Assembly: GCF_019430885.1 (NCBI RefSeq)
Contig: NZ_JAHYBZ010000009.1
Location: forward strand, 186,001 to 250,000
Length of the DNA stretch: 64,000 nucleotides
Reading direction: 5' to 3'
Origin: Roseomonas alba
GTDB lineage: Bacteria; Pseudomonadota; Alphaproteobacteria; Acetobacterales; Acetobacteraceae
Made by a program: the position numbers and the translations under genes. Below the pieces are notes generated by a model. The model worked only from the letters and a program-made list of their open reading frames with translations, had not been told where the DNA came from and made no database searches. Positions 8,820 to 17,049 of this stretch are shown one piece after another; the first letter of the stretch is position 1; every line of letters begins with the position of its first letter.

Positions 8820-10033
8820 ACACGCTCTCGGCCGGCCCTGGCCGAAGTCCGGTCCGCGCGCTCTTCGCGAATGCTGAGTTCCGGCGGCTCTGGGCCGCCG
8901 GGGGGATCACCAACGCGATGCGCTGGCTGGACATGCTGGTCAGTGGCCTCTTCACCTTTGGGCTGACGGATTCGGCGCTCGCCGTCTCGCTCGTGCTCAC
9001 GTCGCGCGCCCTGCCGATGCTCGCCATGGGCGCGCTGGCCGGCGCGATCGCGGAGAGCCTCGATCGCCGGCGCCTGCTCATGGCCGGGCAGGCGACGCAG
9101 GCGGTGACGGCGCTGATCATCGCCGTGTTGGCGGCGACAGGGCTGCTCCAGCCCTGGCACCTCTTCGTGAACGGGCTGGTCGGCGGGCTCGCCTGGACCA
9201 ACGAACTCGCAACGCGCCGGCGCATGGTGGCCGAGGCCGCGGGGCCTGCGCATATCAGCCGCGCCATCGCCTTCGACAGCATGACATCCTCGACCACGCG
9301 CATGCTGGGACCGGTCGCCGGCGGCGTGTTCTACGGGGCCGTCGGCGTCACCGCGGCCTATGGCATCGTCGCCGGCCTCTACCTCACGGCTTTCCTGCTG
9401 GTGCTCGGCGTGCGGCACAGCCAGCAGAGCCGCCCCCTGGTTCTGAGCCGCCTGGCTGGCGAGATCACCGAAGCCGCGCGCATCGCCCTCGCGCATCCCG
9501 CGCTGCGCCTAGTGCTGGGGGTGACGGTGGTGATGAATGTCTTCGGCTTTTCCTATACCGGCATCCTGCCTGCTTTCGGGGCCATCGCCTTCCAGGCCAG
9601 CCCGGCCGAGGTGGGACTTCTGGCGGCGGGCGAGCCCTTCGGCGCATTGCTGACCGGCCTGGCGCTGGCATTGCGGCGCGGGGCGGCGCCGGGCCGGCTG
9701 CTGATGGCGGCGGGCGCGGGCGGCTTCCTGGTGACGCTGTTCCTCGCTGCGCTGGCGCCTTCCCTGCCGCTGGCCGTGCTTCTGCTGGTGATCGGCGGGC
9801 TTGGCACGGCAGCCTTCTCAAACCTCCAGACCGGCCTCGTAATGATGGAGGCGCCGCCCGATGCGCGGTCCCGGATCTTGGGATTGACCACGACCTGCAT
9901 CGGGGCCGGGCCGCTCGGCGTGCTGCTGGTCGGCGCGTTGGCGGACGCGACCGGGCCGCGCCTCGCCGTCGTGACCATGGCGGTGGTGGGTCTGGCAGGA
10001 CTCGGCCTGGTCCTGATGATCACGCGACGCTGA
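8816..10033 (+). CDS. MFS transporter
   Basis: A 405-residue major-facilitator protein with about 12 hydrophobic segments. It has the 'FRRLWAAGGITNAM' opening common in MFS_3 / enterobactin-exporter-type carriers and a loop 2-3 motif 'GALAGAIAESLDRRRLLMAGQ' related to the MFS signature. The frame has no nearby in-frame ATG, so I place the start at the TTG (8816-8818), which overlaps the upstream TGA. The ribosome binding site is poor (GAGG lies too far away), which fits coupled reinitiation after the flavoprotein gene. Substrate unknown; context suggests an organic acid. Confidence 0.75.
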   Translation: MNTLSAGPGRSPVRALFANAEFRRLWAAGGITNAMRWLDMLVSGLFTFGLTDSALAVSLVLTSRALPMLAMGALAGAIAESLDRRRLLMAGQATQAVTALIIAVLAATGLLQPWHLFVNGLVGGLAWTNELATRRRMVAEAAGPAHISRAIAFDSMTSSTTRMLGPVAGGVFYGAVGVTAAYGIVAGLYLTAFLLVLGVRHSQQSRPLVLSRLAGEITEAARIALAHPALRLVLGVTVVMNVFGFSYTGILPAFGAIAFQASPAEVGLLAAGEPFGALLTGLALALRRGAAPGRLLMAAGAGGFLVTLFLAALAPSLPLAVLLLVIGGLGTAAFSNLQTGLVMMEAPPDARSRILGLTTTCIGAGPLGVLLVGALADATGPRLAVVTMAVVGLAGLGLVLMITRR

Positions 10034-10155
10034 TGTATCGTTCGCCCTTGTGGCCTGTCTGAAACCATCCCGGTCGTGGTATCGACGCGGCCCCGATGCC
10101 GGCCGCCCCCCTTTCGTGCCGCGCCATCCCAGAGAGTAATCCAAGGAACCGTCGA

Positions 10156-10527
10156 ATGCCCCCCGAGTCTCCCACCCACCGCATCCTGGTCGTTGAGGAT
10201 GAGGCTCTGGTGGCCATGCTGGTTGAGGACGCGCTGGAGGATGCCGGCTTCGGCGTGATCGGCCCGGTGCGCTCGGTGGCCCAGGCGCTGGAGGTGCTGG
10301 AGGCGGAGCGGCCGGACGCCGCGGTGCTCGACCTCAACCTTGCCGGCGAGAATTCGGTCTCGGTCGCCGATGCGTTGGTCGCGCTCGGCATCCCCTTTGT
10401 GGTGGCGACGGGCTATGGGGCGGCTGGCCTACCGGCGGGGCACCGCGGGGTGCCGGTGCTGCCGAAACCCTATGACCCGGCCGATCTGACGGCGGTGCTG
10501 GCGCGGCTGTGCGAGGGGCGCCGGTAG
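10156..10527 (+). CDS. Stand-alone response-regulator receiver protein
   Basis: A 123-residue single REC domain without an output domain. The acidic pocket is 'LVVEDEALVAML', the phospho-acceptor Asp lies in 'DAAVLDLNLAGENS', the switch Thr in 'FVVATGYG' and the conserved Lys in 'VLPKPYD'. Such CheY-like or Spo0F-like proteins relay phosphate or regulate by contact; alphaproteobacteria often have many, with distant kinases. No histidine kinase is adjacent. The ATG at 10156 follows AAGGAACC; 20 extra upstream codons in frame lack conserved features. Confidence 0.85.
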   Translation: MPPESPTHRILVVEDEALVAMLVEDALEDAGFGVIGPVRSVAQALEVLEAERPDAAVLDLNLAGENSVSVADALVALGIPFVVATGYGAAGLPAGHRGVPVLPKPYDPADLTAVLARLCEGRR

Positions 10528-10537
10528 CCTTCACCGG

Positions 10538-10561
10538 CCGGGCTTGGCGCAGCCTGCCCGG
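10538..10561. terminator. Hairpin between convergent receiver gene and hemN
   Basis: CCGGGC (10538-10543) pairs with GCCCGG (10556-10561) in the 34-bp gap between two convergent stop codons. No T-run follows, so this is a candidate bidirectional terminator only. Confidence 0.4.
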
Positions 10562-11920
10562 TCACACCGCCGCGCTGTGCCGCCCGGCCGCCGGCGCCAG
10601 GTAGGCGTCGAAGCAGGCGGCGAAGTGCCGCAGGAAGGGCCGGCCAAGGTCGGTCAGCACGAGGCGGCCGCCCCGGCGTTGCAGGAAGCCCTCGGCGAGC
10701 AGCGCGTCGAGCCGTGGGCCGGCATCCCGCAACACGGCTGGCGGCACCGCATCGAGGGCGAGGCTGCCCTCGCACATCACCCGTTCGATCAGCGTGCCGC
10801 GCAACCGGTCATCTTCCGTCAGGGCACGCCCGCGCGCGACGGGCAGCCGGCCGGCTTCGACGGCGGCCAGCCAGCGGCGCTCATCCGGCTCGTTCTGCAC
10901 ATAGCCCTGTGGCGTGCGCCCGATCGCCGAGGCACCGATGCCGAGCAGATAGGGCGCCGTGTCGGTGGTGTAGCCCTGGAAGTTGCGGCGCAGCATGCCG
11001 GTGGCGGCTGCGCGCGCCATGGAATCGCCCGGCAGCGCGAAGTGGTCGAGGCCGATCGCGACATAGCCGGCATCGGTCAGCACCTGGGCCGCGGCCTCGG
11101 CCTGACGCATGCGCAGCGCGGCGCCGGGCAGATCCTCGGTGCGGATGGCCTTCTGGTGCGCCTTCATCCAGGGCACATGGGCGTAACCGAAGACCGCCAC
11201 GCGGTCGGCGCCGCACTTGGCGGCGAATTGGGCGGAGGCCTCGACCTCGGCCACGCCCTGGGCGGGCAGGCCGTAGATCAGGTCCATGTTGATGCTGCCG
11301 ATGCCGCCGGCACGCAGGCCGCGCACCGCGGCCTCGACCATCTCGGCGGGCTGGACGCGGCCGATCAGCGCCTGCACCGCCGGGTTGATGTCCTGTACGC
11401 CGAGGCTCGCGCGCCGCACGCCCATGCTGGCGAGGGCTGCGATCATCGGCGCTTCGAGGGTGCGGGGATCGAGCTCCGCGGCAATCTCGGCATCGTCGCG
11501 GAAGGGGAAGAGGCGGCGCAGGGCCGCGGCCAGGCGCGTGAGCCCCTCGGCGCCGAGCGCGGTCGGCGTGCCGCCCCCGAGATGCAGCGCGGCGACGCCG
11601 CCATGCGCCGGCAGCAGGGCGGCGATCATCGCGGCCTCGCGCTCCAGCCCGGCCTCGTAGCGCGCGATGCGCGCAGCGGATCGCGTGACCGCGGTATGGC
11701 AGCCGCAATACCAGCAGAGCGCGTGGCAGAAGGGCACATGCACGTAGAGGGACAGCGCATCCTCCGCCGTGCAGGCGCCGAGCCAGGAGGCCGCCTCCTC
11801 CGGCGCGAGGGGCGCGAAATGCGGGGCGGTCGGATAGCTGGTGTAGCGCGGCAGCGGCATCGCCGCATGGCGCAGCAGCGTGTCCTCGGCGGGGTTGGCG
11901 GGGCCGGGCTGATCGAGCAT
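10562..11920 (-). CDS. hemN: Oxygen-independent coproporphyrinogen III oxidase HemN
   Basis: Radical-SAM enzyme that decarboxylates coproporphyrinogen III to protoporphyrinogen IX without oxygen, for haem synthesis under low oxygen. The 452-residue product has the HemN-type opening 'MPLPRYTSYPTAPHF', the cluster motif CX3CX2C in 'HVPFCHALCWYCGC' with the extra Cys typical of HemN, the SAM Gly motif 'LHLGGGTPTAL', and 'ASLGVQDINPAVQALIGR'. The ATG at 11920 follows AGAAGG. An in-frame ATG at 12016 is possible but would swallow the upstream dyad. A TTG-N8-CAA site just upstream suggests control by an FNR/FixK-type protein. Confidence 0.93.
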   Translation of the reverse strand: MLDQPGPANPAEDTLLRHAAMPLPRYTSYPTAPHFAPLAPEEAASWLGACTAEDALSLYVHVPFCHALCWYCGCHTAVTRSAARIARYEAGLEREAAMIAALLPAHGGVAALHLGGGTPTALGAEGLTRLAAALRRLFPFRDDAEIAAELDPRTLEAPMIAALASMGVRRASLGVQDINPAVQALIGRVQPAEMVEAAVRGLRAGGIGSINMDLIYGLPAQGVAEVEASAQFAAKCGADRVAVFGYAHVPWMKAHQKAIRTEDLPGAALRMRQAEAAAQVLTDAGYVAIGLDHFALPGDSMARAAATGMLRRNFQGYTTDTAPYLLGIGASAIGRTPQGYVQNEPDERRWLAAVEAGRLPVARGRALTEDDRLRGTLIERVMCEGSLALDAVPPAVLRDAGPRLDALLAEGFLQRRGGRLVLTDLGRPFLRHFAACFDAYLAPAAGRHSAAV

Positions 11921-11953
11921 GCCGCCTTCTGCCCGATGTGACGCGGCGCACGC

Positions 11954-11969
11954 CTTGCGCTGGCGCAAG
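11954..11969. promoter_or_regulatory. FNR/FixK-type dyad upstream of hemN
   Basis: CTTGCGC-TG-GCGCAAG is a perfect 7-bp inverted repeat. Its core TTG-N8-CAA has the spacing of CRP/FNR-superfamily sites (consensus TTGAT-N4-ATCAA), though the inner bases differ from that consensus. Its centre is about 42 bp upstream of the hemN ATG, and hemN is a classical oxygen-controlled target. Confidence 0.5.
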
Positions 11970-12001
11970 ACCGCCGCTCCGCTTTGGACCGCGACAGGCC
12001 G

Positions 12002-12017
12002 GATGAAACGCTTCATC
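12002..12017. promoter_or_regulatory. Palindrome between hemN and vgrG
   Basis: GATGAA-ACGC-TTCATC, a perfect 6-bp inverted repeat, lies 85 bp before the vgrG start and 48 bp (centre to centre) from the FNR-like dyad. It could be an operator for either divergent gene. No cognate regulator is identified. Confidence 0.3.
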
Positions 12018-12102
12018 TTGCGACCGCCCGGGCCCGGCGCGGCTGTTTCGTGACGCGGACAGAGGTGGCTATGCTGCGCGCCGGGGCAAAGGAGCCGTTT
12101 GT

Positions 12103-14220
12103 ATGTCCGAGGAGCTGAGCCAGGGGCCGCGTCTGCTGGCGATCGCCACCTCGACCGGCAAGGAGCTGGTCCTGCGCAGGGTCGAAGCCGTGGAGGCGAT
12201 CTCCCGGCCCTATCTGGTGCGCGTCGAGGTCCTGAGCGAGGACAAGGCAATCACCGCGGCGGACATGATCGGCCAATCCGCGCTGGTGACCATCACGCGC
12301 GGCGAGAGCGAGCAGCCGCGGCAGTTCCACGGCATGATCGCGGCCTTCCGCAAGCTCGGCGTCTTTGGAACGAAATACGCCTCCTATGGGCTCGAGATCG
12401 TGCCGACTTTCTGGAACCTCACGCGCAAGTCGAATGTGCGCGTCTTCCAGAACGAGTCGGTGCCGGCGATCATCAAGAAGCTCTGCCAGGAAGGGGCGGC
12501 GTCGGCACCCGTCTTCATGTCCGCGCCGGAAACGCCGCGGCCCTATTGCCTGCAGTACAACGAGACGGATTTCGATTTCTGCCAGCGGCTGATGGATGAG
12601 ATCGGCGCCGGCTACTACTTCATCCATGGCGACAACGAGCATGTCATGCTCGTCGCCTCGTCGCTGGCGGACTATTTGCCGGTTTCTTCGGGACCATACA
12701 GGGTCAGCTCGGGCTCGACGGCGTGGGATTCGCTGACCGGCTTCCATCAGCGCGCGCGACTGAAGCCCTCGGCGGTGCGCAGCCTGGACTACGATCTGCA
12801 GAAGCACTCGGTGCTGCTGGACGGCACGACGGCGACCAACATCACCGACGTCTACAACGACGCGGCCTTCCAGATGTTCCAGTGGCCGGGCGGGCAGCAT
12901 ACCAAGGCGGACGCCGATCCGGCGCTGCTGTCGATGCAGACCTACGAGGCGGAGGCCGAAGTCGCACGGGCGACGGCCTATGACCCGGCGCTGCTCGCCG
13001 GCGCGCAGATCAAGGTTGTCACGGACCCGAGCAGCGACGCCGAGACGCCTTTCCTCCTGACCCAGGTGGTCCACAGTGCCTTCGACGAGACGCACATCGT
13101 CGATGGCGGCAGCCAGGGCTATTCCTGCGCCATCACCATGATGCCGGCGGACCGCCCCTATCGTCCTCGGCATCCGCGTCCGCGCCCGCATGTGCCGGGC
13201 CTGCAGTCCGCGATCGTGGTGGGACCGAAGAACGAGGAGATCTACACGGACAAGTTGGGGCGGGTGAAAATCCGCTTCCTGTGGGACCGCCACTGGCCGG
13301 CCGACGACACTGCCTGCGAGATCTGGGTGCGCGTCGCCCAGCCATTCGCCGGCAAATGGGGTGGCACCTTCTTTCTGCCGCGCATCGGGGACGAAGTGCT
13401 GGTCGGCTTCGTCGATGGCGATCCGGACAAGCCGGTGATCGTCGGCTCGCTCTACAGCGACGACGCACCGCCGCCTTTCCCGATGCCCTCCAAGAAGGAG
13501 CAGGGGGGCTTCTCGACCCGATCGTCGAAGAAGGGTGGCACGTCCAACGCCAACATCCTGCGCTTCGACGACACCAAGTCGTCCGAGGAGTTCTTCATCC
13601 AGGCCGAGAAGGACATGAACGTCCTGATCAAGAATGCCAGGACGGAGACGATCAATGTCGGCAGCTTCGACGGCGACGACACCTACTACCTGAAGAACGG
13701 CCACAAATACGTCACCGTCCACACAGGCAACTACGACGAGTGGGTGGACACGGGGAACCGCGAGACCGTCGTCGGCACCGGCAACTTCAACGTCTTCGTC
13801 CAGAAGGGCGACCACGGCACGGTGGTCGACAAGGGCAACCTTGGCGTCTGGGTGAAGGAGGGCAACCTCGATACCGAGGTCCAGAAGGGCCACCAGACGC
13901 TGACGGTCGGTACCGGCAATTCCACGTCCACGGTTAACGGAAACATCACCCAGACGTCCAAGACCGGCAACATCACGGTCGAGGCGAAGGCGGGCAAGAT
14001 CACGCTGAAGGCGCCGCAGGCGATCGAGCTGATCTGCGGTGGCAGCTCGATCAAGATGTCGCCCTTCCAGATCGAGCTGAAGTCGATGATGATCAAGAAC
14101 GACGCGGAGATGATGTTCGAGGCCAAGGCCGGCCTCATGAGCAAGGTCGAGGCGATGTTGAACCAGGTGGAAGGCAGTGCCGTGACCATCGTGAAGGGGG
14201 GCATCGTCCTCATCAACTGA
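12103..14220 (+). CDS. vgrG: T6SS spike protein VgrG (TssI)
   Basis: A 705-residue trimeric spike protein at the tip of the Hcp tube. The N-terminal gp27-like region (about 1-370) includes 'YCLQYNETDFDFCQRLMDEI'. A gp5-like OB-fold follows with 'DKLGRVKIRFLWDR', 'CEIWVRVAQPFAGKWGG', 'PRIGDEVLVGFVDGDPDKP' and 'VGSLYSDDAPPPFP', all typical of VgrG. The C-terminus (about 510-705) is a repetitive Gly-Asn beta-helix with repeated 'T-G-N-x' turns, ending in a short hydrophobic strand rather than a clear effector domain. AAAGGAG sits 8 bases before the ATG. First gene of the forward T6SS block; the stop overlaps the next start by one base. Confidence 0.93.
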   Translation: MSEELSQGPRLLAIATSTGKELVLRRVEAVEAISRPYLVRVEVLSEDKAITAADMIGQSALVTITRGESEQPRQFHGMIAAFRKLGVFGTKYASYGLEIVPTFWNLTRKSNVRVFQNESVPAIIKKLCQEGAASAPVFMSAPETPRPYCLQYNETDFDFCQRLMDEIGAGYYFIHGDNEHVMLVASSLADYLPVSSGPYRVSSGSTAWDSLTGFHQRARLKPSAVRSLDYDLQKHSVLLDGTTATNITDVYNDAAFQMFQWPGGQHTKADADPALLSMQTYEAEAEVARATAYDPALLAGAQIKVVTDPSSDAETPFLLTQVVHSAFDETHIVDGGSQGYSCAITMMPADRPYRPRHPRPRPHVPGLQSAIVVGPKNEEIYTDKLGRVKIRFLWDRHWPADDTACEIWVRVAQPFAGKWGGTFFLPRIGDEVLVGFVDGDPDKPVIVGSLYSDDAPPPFPMPSKKEQGGFSTRSSKKGGTSNANILRFDDTKSSEEFFIQAEKDMNVLIKNARTETINVGSFDGDDTYYLKNGHKYVTVHTGNYDEWVDTGNRETVVGTGNFNVFVQKGDHGTVVDKGNLGVWVKEGNLDTEVQKGHQTLTVGTGNSTSTVNGNITQTSKTGNITVEAKAGKITLKAPQAIELICGGSSIKMSPFQIELKSMMIKNDAEMMFEAKAGLMSKVEAMLNQVEGSAVTIVKGGIVLIN

Positions 14221-14897
14221 TGACCCAGATCCCCCCCAAGCTTGCCGTGCCGCTCGCGCCCCTGCTGCCGCGGCTTGAACTCGACGGCGATGGCCAGGCT
14301 GCCATCGCCGGCGCCGATTCGGCTGGCGCCGGCGTGGAGCGTCTCGTCGCCGCCGGCCGGCACCAGGATGCGGTGAAACTGGTCGCCCATGCGCTGCCGA
14401 AGCGCGAGGCGGTATGGTGGGCCTGCATGTGCGCGCGCGCCATTCCCGATGCCGCCCTGCCGCCCGAGGATGGCGGCGCCATCACCGCGGCGGAGGGCTG
14501 GGTGCGCCGTCCCGACGAGCCCGCGCGCCGTGCCGCCGCCGCCGCGGCCGAGAAGACGAAGTTCGCGACGCCGGAATCCTGGACTGCCATGGGCGCCTTC
14601 TGGAGCGGCGGGAGCATGGCGCCGGAGGGCCAGATGGCAGTCCCGCCGCCGGATCATCTGACCGCGACGGCGGTGACCGGGGCCGTGATGCTCGCTGCCG
14701 TGCGCCACGTGCCGGACAAGCAGAAGGAACGGCTGGAGCGCTTCCTCGTCAGCGCCCGCGACATCGCGGGCGGTGGGGCCGGGCGCCTGCAGCCGGAGGA
14801 CCCGCCGCCACCGCCGCCGCCGGAGGAGCCGCCGCCCGCCATCAAGCCAAGGCCCATCCCGGCGCCCCCGCCGGCACCGCGGCCGAGGATGCCGTGA
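14220..14897 (+). CDS. T6SS-linked protein of unknown function (DUF6931-like)
   Basis: A 225-residue, Ala/Pro-rich protein whose ATG overlaps the vgrG TGA (ATGA), so its translation is coupled to VgrG. The first ~165 residues are predicted soluble and partly helical, with 'AVWWACMCARAIPDAALP' and 'VRHVPDKQKERLERFLVSAR' as the most distinctive segments; the last ~40 are a proline tail. There is no signal peptide or membrane segment. I recall similar genes beside vgrG and fha in alphaproteobacterial T6SS loci (DUF6931 type), but that match is from memory. Its position would suit a VgrG chaperone/adaptor or a regulator; no effector motif is visible. Confidence 0.7.
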   Translation: MTQIPPKLAVPLAPLLPRLELDGDGQAAIAGADSAGAGVERLVAAGRHQDAVKLVAHALPKREAVWWACMCARAIPDAALPPEDGGAITAAEGWVRRPDEPARRAAAAAAEKTKFATPESWTAMGAFWSGGSMAPEGQMAVPPPDHLTATAVTGAVMLAAVRHVPDKQKERLERFLVSARDIAGGGAGRLQPEDPPPPPPPEEPPPAIKPRPIPAPPPAPRPRMP

Positions 14898-14934
14898 CGA
14901 TCCGCGCCATGCCGACCTGTTGAGGAGCGCGCCG

Positions 14935-17022
14935 ATGGAACTGACCCTGACGATGATCCGCTGCCCGGACAGCGTGGTGCCCGAGCAGCGCCGCGTGCCC
15001 GGCGGCGACTACGTCATTGGGCGCGGCGCCGATGCGAGCTGGGTGCTGCCCGATCCGGACCGGCTGCTGTCGAAGCATCATTGCGTCGTCGAGTTCCGTG
15101 GCGGCGGATGGCAGGTGCGCGACCTGTCGACGAACGGCACCTTCATCAACCACGCCGACACGCCGGTCGGGCGCGACCAGGTGAAGATGCTGGAGGATGG
15201 CGACCGGCTGCGGCTCGGCGCCTATGAGATCGAGGTGCGCGTCGCCATGGCCGGCGGCCAGTCCGCGGGGCCCGCCTGGACCGGTGGTGGGTTGCCGGGC
15301 GGCGGCAACACCGTGGGTGGCGGCTGGGACCAGCCAGCGAGCCCATCGGCGGCCGGTGGCTGGGACACTGGGCCCTCGCCGGGCTGGGCCAGTGGGCCGG
15401 CCGCGCCGGCGCAGGATTGGGGCGCCCCACCCGCGCAGCAGCATGCCTGGGGTGGCCAGCCGCAGCGCGACGAGCCGTTGCAGCCGCGTCTGCCGGGCGA
15501 TCCCTATCTCGGCGCCAAGCCCCCTGCAGCGGGCGCGCCCGGCCTGCCGAGCGCGTCGGGCCTGCCGACGAATTTCGATCCGTTCAACGAGGGGCCGGCC
15601 ATGCCGGATCATCGCCCCTCGACAGCCGACGCCTTCACGCCGCCGCGGCCGATGCAGCAGGTCTCGGTGATCCCGGACAGCTGGGATCTGGGGCCGACGC
15701 CCTCGACGCCGGTGGCCCCGCCGCCACCCGCTCCGGGTGGGGCGCCGAACCACATTCCGGACGACTGGAACGTCGATCTGTCACCGGGCCCTGCGGCCGC
15801 GCCGCAGCGGCCCGCTCCGCCGCCTGCAGGGCCTGATCCCTTCGCGGCACCGCCGGCGCATCCGGCCGGACCTGATCCTTTCGCCGCGCCGGCGGCGCGC
15901 AGGCCCGATCCCTATGCGCCACCGCCGCAGGCGCGCCCCGCGGGGCCGGACCCCTTTGCCGCGCCACCAGCCGGCGGGCCCGACCCGTTTGCGGCACCGT
16001 CGTCACGCTCCGCCGGACCCGACCCCTTCGCTGCGTCGGCCGCGCGCGGGCCCGATTCCTATGCGCCATCGCCGCAGGCCCAGCCTGCGGGGTCCGACCC
16101 CTTCGCCGCGCCGCCGACAGTGAGGCGCGACCCCCATACGCCGCCGCCGGCATCGGGGCATGATCCTTTCGCGCCGCCGCCGGCCCATCCCGCGGAACCG
16201 GACCCTTTCGCGGCGCCCGCAGCCTATGCTGCGCCGCCGGCTGCGGTGCCCCGCACGGCGGACCCTTTCGCAGCCCCCCCTGCGCCGCCGCCGCCCGCTG
16301 ATCCTTTCGCGGGTGCGGCGCCGGCCAGGGCTGCGCCACCGTCGCCACCCGCCACGCATGCGGACCCCTTCGCCGAGCCGCCGCGTCCGGCCGCGCCGCC
16401 GTCACCGCCGGTTCATGAGCCGGCGCCGGCGCGTCCCGCCGGGGCTTCGGCTGGCGGGGCCGATGCCGGGCTCGCGGCCTTCCTCGCCGGCGCGGGGTTG
16501 CCGCCGGGTCTCGCCGGCCAGGCGGATCCCGAAGTGGCGTTGCGCGCGCTCGGTGCCGCCTTCCACGCGGCGGTGTCCGGCCTGCGGCAGTTGCTGATCG
16601 CCCGTGCCGACGTGAAGCGCGAGTTCCGCATCGAGCAGACCATGCTGCGCTCGGCCGGCAACAACCCGGTCAAGTTCGCTGCGTCGGACGAACAGGCGCT
16701 CGCCGCGCTGCTCTCCGCCGGCCCCCAGGCGGGGCCGCGCGCGGTGCGCGAGACGGTGGAGGACCTCACGGCCCACCAGGTCGCGACGCTGGCCGCGACC
16801 CAGGCCGCGGCCCGGGCGCTGCTGGCGCGCCTCGCGCCCGAGGGGCTCGAGGGCGGCGACCAGGGCGGCGGCGGCCTCTTCGCGAGCAAGGACAAGCGCC
16901 TGTGGGACGCCTACAAGCGCCTCCATCAGCAGGTCACCGAACAATTCGACGATGATTTCGACAGCGCCTTCGGCAAGGAATTCGCGCGCGCCTACGAACA
17001 GGCGTCACGGCGCGACGGCTAG
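14935..17022 (+). CDS. fha: T6SS FHA-domain protein Fha (TagH-type)
   Basis: A 695-residue phosphothreonine reader of the T6SS post-translational control module. The FHA domain fills residues 1-105: 'YVIGRGADASWVL', 'LLSKHHCVVEF' and 'RDLSTNGTFIN' hold the conserved Gly-Arg, Ser-x-His and Asn-Gly. A ~390-residue Pro/Ala linker has eleven 'DPFA' repeats plus DPYA/DSYA/DPHT variants. The C-terminal helical domain (about 500-695) ends 'DDFDSAFGKEFARAYEQA', as in T6SS FHA proteins. In Agrobacterium, Fha binds phosphorylated TssL to switch secretion on. GAGGAG precedes the ATG at 14935. Linker length is likely variable between strains. Confidence 0.9.
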   Translation: MELTLTMIRCPDSVVPEQRRVPGGDYVIGRGADASWVLPDPDRLLSKHHCVVEFRGGGWQVRDLSTNGTFINHADTPVGRDQVKMLEDGDRLRLGAYEIEVRVAMAGGQSAGPAWTGGGLPGGGNTVGGGWDQPASPSAAGGWDTGPSPGWASGPAAPAQDWGAPPAQQHAWGGQPQRDEPLQPRLPGDPYLGAKPPAAGAPGLPSASGLPTNFDPFNEGPAMPDHRPSTADAFTPPRPMQQVSVIPDSWDLGPTPSTPVAPPPPAPGGAPNHIPDDWNVDLSPGPAAAPQRPAPPPAGPDPFAAPPAHPAGPDPFAAPAARRPDPYAPPPQARPAGPDPFAAPPAGGPDPFAAPSSRSAGPDPFAASAARGPDSYAPSPQAQPAGSDPFAAPPTVRRDPHTPPPASGHDPFAPPPAHPAEPDPFAAPAAYAAPPAAVPRTADPFAAPPAPPPPADPFAGAAPARAAPPSPPATHADPFAEPPRPAAPPSPPVHEPAPARPAGASAGGADAGLAAFLAGAGLPPGLAGQADPEVALRALGAAFHAAVSGLRQLLIARADVKREFRIEQTMLRSAGNNPVKFAASDEQALAALLSAGPQAGPRAVRETVEDLTAHQVATLAATQAAARALLARLAPEGLEGGDQGGGGLFASKDKRLWDAYKRLHQQVTEQFDDDFDSAFGKEFARAYEQASRRDG

Positions 17023-17049
17023 GCCGGGGGACAGGGGGGTAGGCTTCGG

